Source: Candidatus Zambryskiibacteriota bacterium (GTDB lineage Bacteria > Patescibacteriota > Minisyncoccia > Phycocordibacterales > Zambryskibacteraceae). Taken from it: a stretch of 48,262 nt of DNA. The position numbers and the translations under genes were made by a program. The notes under the pieces are model-generated. The model had not been told where the DNA came from, ran no database searches, and saw nothing but the letters and a program-made list of their open reading frames with translations. Location: the NCBI GenBank assembly GCA_016177225.1, contig JACOVQ010000006.1:1-48262 (forward strand), in the 5' to 3' direction. This document shows, piece after piece, positions 43,727 through 48,262 of this stretch. Positions within the stretch are counted from its first letter, which is position 1. Every line of letters begins with the position of its first letter.

Positions 43727-44987
43727 ATTTGTAGAAAAAATCAGACTCATTTTCGCGGACAAAGACCTTCGAAAGAGGATACTTTTCGTCCTCGGCGTAC
43801 TTGCTATTACCCGCATACTTGCGGTTATTCCTATCCCGGGCATTGACCCGTCTAGGCTTCAGAGTCTTTTTGCATCAAGCGAATTTTTAAATCTTTTAAA
43901 TCTTTTCTCCGGCGGAGGCTTGCAGAACCTTTCTATCGTAATGCTTGGCGTTGGTCCGTACATCACCGCTTCCATTATTATGCAACTGCTCACGGTAATG
44001 GTTCCGAAACTCAAGGCCATGTATCAAGAGGAAGGAGAGGCTGGCAGGCGCCGTTTTGCCGAATACTCGCGTCTTTTGACCGTACCGCTCGCGGTATTTC
44101 AGGGATACGCCTTTATCAAACTTCTGCAGAGCCAAAATGTTTTGCCTCCGCTTCCGTTACCCACTTTTGCCGTAGATATTCTTATAGTGGTCGCGGGCTC
44201 GATGCTTCTTGTCTGGCTGGGAGAACTTATCACGGAGTTTGGCATAGGCAACGGAGTCTCACTCATCATTTTTGCCGGCATTGTCTCGGGACTGCCGGCT
44301 TCTACCAGCCAGCTTGCCTTTACTTTCGAGCCTGCGCAGTTGCCTATATATGTTGTGGGACTTGCGGTGGCATTGCTTGTCATCTTTGGGGTAGTGGTAA
44401 TTACCGAAGCCGAGAGGCCGATACCGGTAACTTATGCCAAGCAAGCGAGAGGTGCGGCTTTCTCCGGAGTCTCCACATATCTTCCTTTGAGAGTAAATCA
44501 AGCGGGAGTAATACCGATCATTTTCGCTCTTTCTCTGCTTCTATTCCCGCAAATGATTTTTAGATTCCTTGCCAATTCCACTATAGCTTCAATCGCGGCT
44601 TTTTCAAAGTATGCGCTTAATCTTTTAGCCAATCAATGGCTATACGCCTCAATTTATTTTGTGCTGGTGGCGCTCTTTACTTATTTCTACACGGCCGTTA
44701 CTTTCGACCCTGATTCCGTCGCCACTAATTTGCAGAAATCCGGTGCCTTTGTTCCCGGCGTGCGTCCAGGCACCGCTACCGCCGACTACCTTTCTCGCGT
44801 GCTTGTGCGCTTAACTCTGGTAGGAGCTCTCTTTTTAAGCATCATTGCCGTTCTGCCGCTTGTTCTGCGCGCTCTGACCGGCGTTCAAGCTTTGGCTATC
44901 GGAGGCACCGCGCTTCTCATTGTGGTATCAGTGGTAATCGAGCTGGTAAAAAAGATTGACGCGCAAGTCTCGGCGCGCGAATATTAA
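43719..44987 (+). CDS. secY: Protein translocase subunit SecY
   Basis: ITRILAVIPIPGID; GVGPYITASIIMQLLT; ERPIPVTYAKQ. Confidence 0.97.
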   Translation: MPKFVEKIRLIFADKDLRKRILFVLGVLAITRILAVIPIPGIDPSRLQSLFASSEFLNLLNLFSGGGLQNLSIVMLGVGPYITASIIMQLLTVMVPKLKAMYQEEGEAGRRRFAEYSRLLTVPLAVFQGYAFIKLLQSQNVLPPLPLPTFAVDILIVVAGSMLLVWLGELITEFGIGNGVSLIIFAGIVSGLPASTSQLAFTFEPAQLPIYVVGLAVALLVIFGVVVITEAERPIPVTYAKQARGAAFSGVSTYLPLRVNQAGVIPIIFALSLLLFPQMIFRFLANSTIASIAAFSKYALNLLANQWLYASIYFVLVALFTYFYTAVTFDPDSVATNLQKSGAFVPGVRPGTATADYLSRVLVRLTLVGALFLSIIAVLPLVLRALTGVQALAIGGTALLIVVSVVIELVKKIDAQVSAREY

Positions 44988-44990
44988 GAA

Positions 44991-45551
44991 ATGGTAAATA
45001 CTTTTGTATTTATGGGCAGGCCCGGGTCGGGGAAAGGAGTCCAGACCGAGATATTGGCAGCAAAACTTGGCTCTAAAGTTTTTTCTACGGGAAAACGCTT
45101 ACGCGATATTGCTAAAGAAGACTCAGTCCTTGGTCGCAAAGTAGGAAAAATTCTTGATTCCGGAGATTTGGTCCCGTCATGGCTTGCCTCTTTCCTTTTT
45201 GGCGAAGTTTTTTTATCGCTTAATAATAAAGAAGTAATAATTTTTGATGGCATTGGACGGCAAGAATCAGAAGCTAAACTTTTTGCTGAGATTTGCGATT
45301 GGTTAGGACGCGATTTTCAAGTCATCAATCTTGATGTTTCTGAAAAAACCGTTACTGGAAGAATCAATAAACGCCATGTTGTAGAAGACCGCACGGATGA
45401 TGATAATATTCAAGATCGATTTACTAAATACAACACCCAAACAATGCCGGCCCTAAACTTCTTCCGCTCCATCGGGAAAGTTATCGATATCGACGGCGAG
45501 CCATTGCCCGATATAGTGGCGGCCGAAATTCAAGAAAAACTTCGTGGTTAA
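44991..45551 (+). CDS. adk: Adenylate kinase
   Basis: FMGRPGSGKGVQTE P-loop; position after secY. Confidence 0.88.
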   Translation: MVNTFVFMGRPGSGKGVQTEILAAKLGSKVFSTGKRLRDIAKEDSVLGRKVGKILDSGDLVPSWLASFLFGEVFLSLNNKEVIIFDGIGRQESEAKLFAEICDWLGRDFQVINLDVSEKTVTGRINKRHVVEDRTDDDNIQDRFTKYNTQTMPALNFFRSIGKVIDIDGEPLPDIVAAEIQEKLRG

Positions 45552-46311
45552 GCTCAAGACAGAAAAAGAAATTGAAATTATGAAAGAAGGCGGGCAAAGG
45601 CACGCTGAAATTTTACGCGAACTTGCCACACTTTGTAAGCCGGGAGTCTCAACTCTGGTCGTTGAAGAAGAATCTTTAAGAATGATTAAAGAGAATGGCG
45701 GTAAGCCAGCCTTTCTAGGTTATAAGCCCATGGGAGCCGATAGGCCTTTCCCTGCATCCATTTGCATATCAATCAACGATGAAATAGTGCATGGTATTCC
45801 TAACGAAACGGCGCGTATTCTAAGGGAAGGAGATATAGTCGGCCTCGACCTCGGTATTACTCGTGAAGGTCTCATAACAGATGCGGCTATTACCGTGCCT
45901 GTCGGCACGGTAGATGATGAATCACAGAGGCTTATTGATGTGACGAGAGACGCTCTTATGGCGGGCATTGAGGCGGCCAAGCCGGGCAATACTATCGGCG
46001 ACATAGGTGCCGCCATTAATGCTGTGATAGGACCGACAGGATTTAAACTGGCGGAAGATTTGGTGGGACATGGCGTGGGATACAAAGTACATGAAGACCC
46101 GTATGTGCCGAATGTCGGCATTGCAGGGACGGGAGAGAAAATCGTGCCGGGTATGGTGCTTGCGCTTGAACCGATGGTCAATGCCGGCACTTCTAAAATT
46201 AAAATAATGGACGACGGCTATACCATTAAAACCCGCGACGGCTCCCGTAGCGCCCACTTCGAACACACCATTGCCATTACCGAAAAAGGAAATATAATAT
46301 TAACCTCATGA
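45544..46311 (+). CDS. map: Methionine aminopeptidase type I
   Basis: ISINDEIVHGIP; VGLDLG; VGHGVGYKVHEDPYVPN; LEPMVN. Confidence 0.95.
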   Translation: MVKLKTEKEIEIMKEGGQRHAEILRELATLCKPGVSTLVVEEESLRMIKENGGKPAFLGYKPMGADRPFPASICISINDEIVHGIPNETARILREGDIVGLDLGITREGLITDAAITVPVGTVDDESQRLIDVTRDALMAGIEAAKPGNTIGDIGAAINAVIGPTGFKLAEDLVGHGVGYKVHEDPYVPNVGIAGTGEKIVPGMVLALEPMVNAGTSKIKIMDDGYTIKTRDGSRSAHFEHTIAITEKGNIILTS

Positions 46312-46892
46312 CTCATCTGAAAGAAGAACAGACATTCGTGCTTATTAAGCCGGACGGAGTGCAAAAAGGGCTGATAGGAGAAATTATCAAGCGCTTTGAA
46401 CAAAGAGATTTAAAAATCGTGGCTCTGGAAATGTTCCGGCCGACTCGGGAACAAATTAATAATCACTATCCAAAAAGTAAAATCTGGATTACTCGTCTGG
46501 GAGAAAATAGCCTCAGTACATACAACAAGTATGGTATTAACGCTAAATCCATTCTGGGTACAGAAGATTCTTTCAAGATTGGTAAAATGGTGCGCCAATG
46601 GATTATTGAGTATATGACAGGAGCGCCTTTGGTAAAGATAACAATACAGGGCCTGCACGCTGTCGATATGGTACGGAAAATTACCGGTCCAACATTACCA
46701 TTTCAAGCGGATATGGGTACTATCAGAGGAGATTTTTCGAATGACTCTCCGGCTTTGGCTAACAAGGAAAAGCGAGCTGTAATGAATTTGCTTCATGCAT
46801 CAGAAACAGCGGAAGAAGCTCGCCACGAAATTAAGCATTGGTTTGAAGGTATAAAAGCTTTGCAATACAAGCGTTTTGGCGTAGACATATAA
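46308..46892 (+). CDS. ndk: Nucleoside-diphosphate kinase (expanded, 194 aa)
   Basis: TFVLIKPDGVQKGLIGEII; NLLHASETAEEARHEI active-site His region. Confidence 0.88.
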   Translation: MTHLKEEQTFVLIKPDGVQKGLIGEIIKRFEQRDLKIVALEMFRPTREQINNHYPKSKIWITRLGENSLSTYNKYGINAKSILGTEDSFKIGKMVRQWIIEYMTGAPLVKITIQGLHAVDMVRKITGPTLPFQADMGTIRGDFSNDSPALANKEKRAVMNLLHASETAEEARHEIKHWFEGIKALQYKRFGVDI

Positions 46893-46953
46893 TGCGAAAT
46901 ATTTTTGGCACGAAGTCCATACAATATCAACAGATTTTTGTTGATTGGTGCGT

Positions 46954-47092
46954 TATACTGTAAGCAGGGTTATTTGAGGTATTATCTAGCTAAAATATTT
47001 ACAGGGAGTCTTAATTGTTCCGACCCCTTAGGCGTCGGAATTGCGGACACCCACCTAGTTTTTCAACTAGGGTATACCAGAATAACCCTACT
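46954..47092 (+). ncRNA. ssrS: Probable 6S-like rod-shaped RNA (promoter -10 at 46954)
   Basis: AGGGTTATT(46966)/AATAACCCT(47081), GGTAT/ATACC, apical TTCCGAC/GTCGGAA; 3' bubble CACCTAGTTTTTCAACTAGGGT resembling the 6S 3' hairpin. Confidence 0.5.
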
Positions 47093-47097
47093 AAAGC

Positions 47098-47129
47098 CCC
47101 AGCACTAATATTGTAAGTGCTGGGTTTTT
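47098..47129 (+). terminator. Rho-independent terminator
   Basis: CCCAGCAC...GTGCTGGGTTTTT. Confidence 0.85.
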
Positions 47130-47143
47130 AGTAGAATAGAACT

Positions 47144-47524
47144 ATGCAAAAACGCCTGCTTTTACTATCTGCTTTTGTACTATTTAGTATCGTCTGGCTT
47201 CTTAACCGTATCGCCTTAACCTTTTATCTCTACTGGACTACTTCCTGGTACGATATCCCGGTACATTTTCTGGCCGGTATGGCGTTTGGGGTGTTTATCG
47301 TTTGGATTCTTAATTTGCAAACTCGTACCAAACGCTCTTTCCTGACGGTATTTCTTTTGGCAACGACAACAGGAATAACTTGGGAAGTATTTGAATACAT
47401 TATCGGCGACACCTTCGCTATAGAAGGCCATCTTTTAGATACCATATCCGATTTACTGATGGATGCAGTAGGAGCAACGAGCGCTTATCTGGTGGCTACC
47501 TCACGCTCTCAAGAATCTTTTTAA
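47144..47524 (+). CDS. Multi-TM membrane protein (YjdF/DUF2238-like)
   Basis: WYDIPVHFLAGMAFGVFI; TGITWEVFEYIIGD; DTISDLLMDAVGA. Confidence 0.7.
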   Translation: MQKRLLLLSAFVLFSIVWLLNRIALTFYLYWTTSWYDIPVHFLAGMAFGVFIVWILNLQTRTKRSFLTVFLLATTTGITWEVFEYIIGDTFAIEGHLLDTISDLLMDAVGATSAYLVATSRSQESF

Positions 47525-47840
47525 AAGTTTCGGGAGCTTCGTTGGCGATTTGGGACAAAATTTTCCTATCTAAAATAATGTTGCTCTTTTTAAGCAGGGG
47601 AATAAATTTGGAATACGAAATGCCGTTTTCTTTAAGCAATGCTGACATCTTCACGTTCCAAAGGCGGCGGAAATCTCCTTTCTTATCGCGGCGGTGGGCG
47701 AAAGCGTATGTGCCGGCATGGAAAATGGCTTCATTGGCCTGGCGCTCCTTTTTTGAACGGCCATGCTTGTAGCCTTTAACCTTGCGTAGAATGTTTCTCC
47801 GGGTCTTTAATGCATTAACGCCTTTTTTAACCCGTGTCAT
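47496..47840 (-). CDS. rplT: 50S ribosomal protein bL20
   Basis: MTRVKKGVNALKTRRNILRKVKGYKHGRSK; GISYSKFIPLLKK. Confidence 0.96.
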   Translation of the reverse strand: MTRVKKGVNALKTRRNILRKVKGYKHGRSKKERQANEAIFHAGTYAFAHRRDKKGDFRRLWNVKMSALLKENGISYSKFIPLLKKSNIILDRKILSQIANEAPETFKKILESVR

Positions 47841-47842
47841 AT

Positions 47843-48028
47843 TTAAAAATTAACTAAGTAACGGGACCTGTCTTTATTGGATATATGAAATTCCGAACCG
47901 CGCTTTTTAATTCTTTTGGCGGCTGAGCGTTCTTTGGCGTTGAAGTGGTCTTGGCCGGCGCTTCGAGCCAAAAGCTTGCCCGATTTAGTGATTTTGAGCC
48001 TCTTTAGATAAGATTTATTTGTTTTCAT
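47843..48028 (-). CDS. rpmI: 50S ribosomal protein bL35
   Basis: MKTNKSYLKRLKITKSGKLLARSAGQDHFNAKERSAAKRIKK. Confidence 0.93.
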   Translation of the reverse strand: MKTNKSYLKRLKITKSGKLLARSAGQDHFNAKERSAAKRIKKRGSEFHISNKDRSRYLVNF

Positions 48029-48122
48029 CGGCTTTCGAGCTTCTCATATTACCTGTTTTTACGGTTGTGTAAATGATTGACAAAAAATATATATTATGCC
48101 ACTATTAAAAATGGAGGTACAG

Positions 48123-48261
48123 ACTCCAGTTACCCCTCAAGTAGGACACTAGTTAGTGAATAATAATACTCCGAAGCACTCTGAAAGCCAATGCATTCTC
48201 TCGGTCGGTCGTTCAAGAAGGAAAGGATTTCATCTATTTCTTCTTGAGTCACTGAACCAAT
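48123..48261 (-). mobile_element. 3' end of second IS30-like copy, inverted relative to left end
   Basis: Perfect reverse complement of 1-139; transposase C-terminus on minus strand ends at 48130. Confidence 0.8.
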
Positions 48262-48262
48262 A

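Noticed and set aside
46905-47108. 67-aa ORF after ndk
   Set aside because: Poor start context, unusual composition, and overlap with a set of strong hairpins and a terminator that better fit a non-coding RNA.
1-48262. 48-kb composite transposon
   Set aside because: Inverted IS copies at both ends fit the geometry, but the interior holds essential ribosomal and glycolytic genes, so assembly breaks at a repeated IS are far likelier.
1-48262. CRISPR array, restriction-modification or classical defence operon
   Set aside because: No regularly spaced repeats and no cas, RM or toxin-antitoxin proteins recognised in the ORF set.

Overview
This 48.3-kb contig has the look of a streamlined Patescibacteria/CPR (probably Parcubacteria-like) chromosome. 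Most genes lie on + and are tightly packed, some ribosomal proteins are reduced, and uL30 is absent between S5 and L15. It carries xerC/D, nusA, ppa, clpP, rny, HU, cca, six tRNAs, an ArsR-type regulator with mercuric reductase, YraN, xth, secreted surface proteins, tpiA-pgk, HIT, recJ, rnhA, a split comEC, Fe/Mn-SOD, rpmB, an M50 protease, rpsL-rpsG-fusA, tuf, and an S10/spc ribosomal array. The array is interrupted by an rplJ-rplL cassette and runs on into secY-adk-map-ndk. A probable 6S-like RNA and rplT/rpmI follow. Both contig ends are the same 139-bp IS30-like 3' end in inverted orientation. The main points for follow-up are: (i) two covarying copies of a structured element, each ahead of a small Shine-Dalgarno-bearing gene, in an accessory island between fusA and tuf; (ii) TCCYRTTAGAA...TTCTAAYRGGA stem elements at tuf, rpsQ and rpmB, two of them abutting the start codon; (iii) a single-domain sigma-70 region-2-like protein; (iv) a recurrent '-10, N6, ATG' leaderless promoter layout contrasting with perfect SDs on small accessory genes; (v) short palindromes apparently inserted in frame within genes (merA, HIT, recJ); (vi) a TIM that appears to lack the loop-3 dimerisation segment, next to a miniature PGK; and (vii) a structured leader flanked by perfect DnaA boxes near 11.3 kb. 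All calls were made by eye; no database search or folding software was run.
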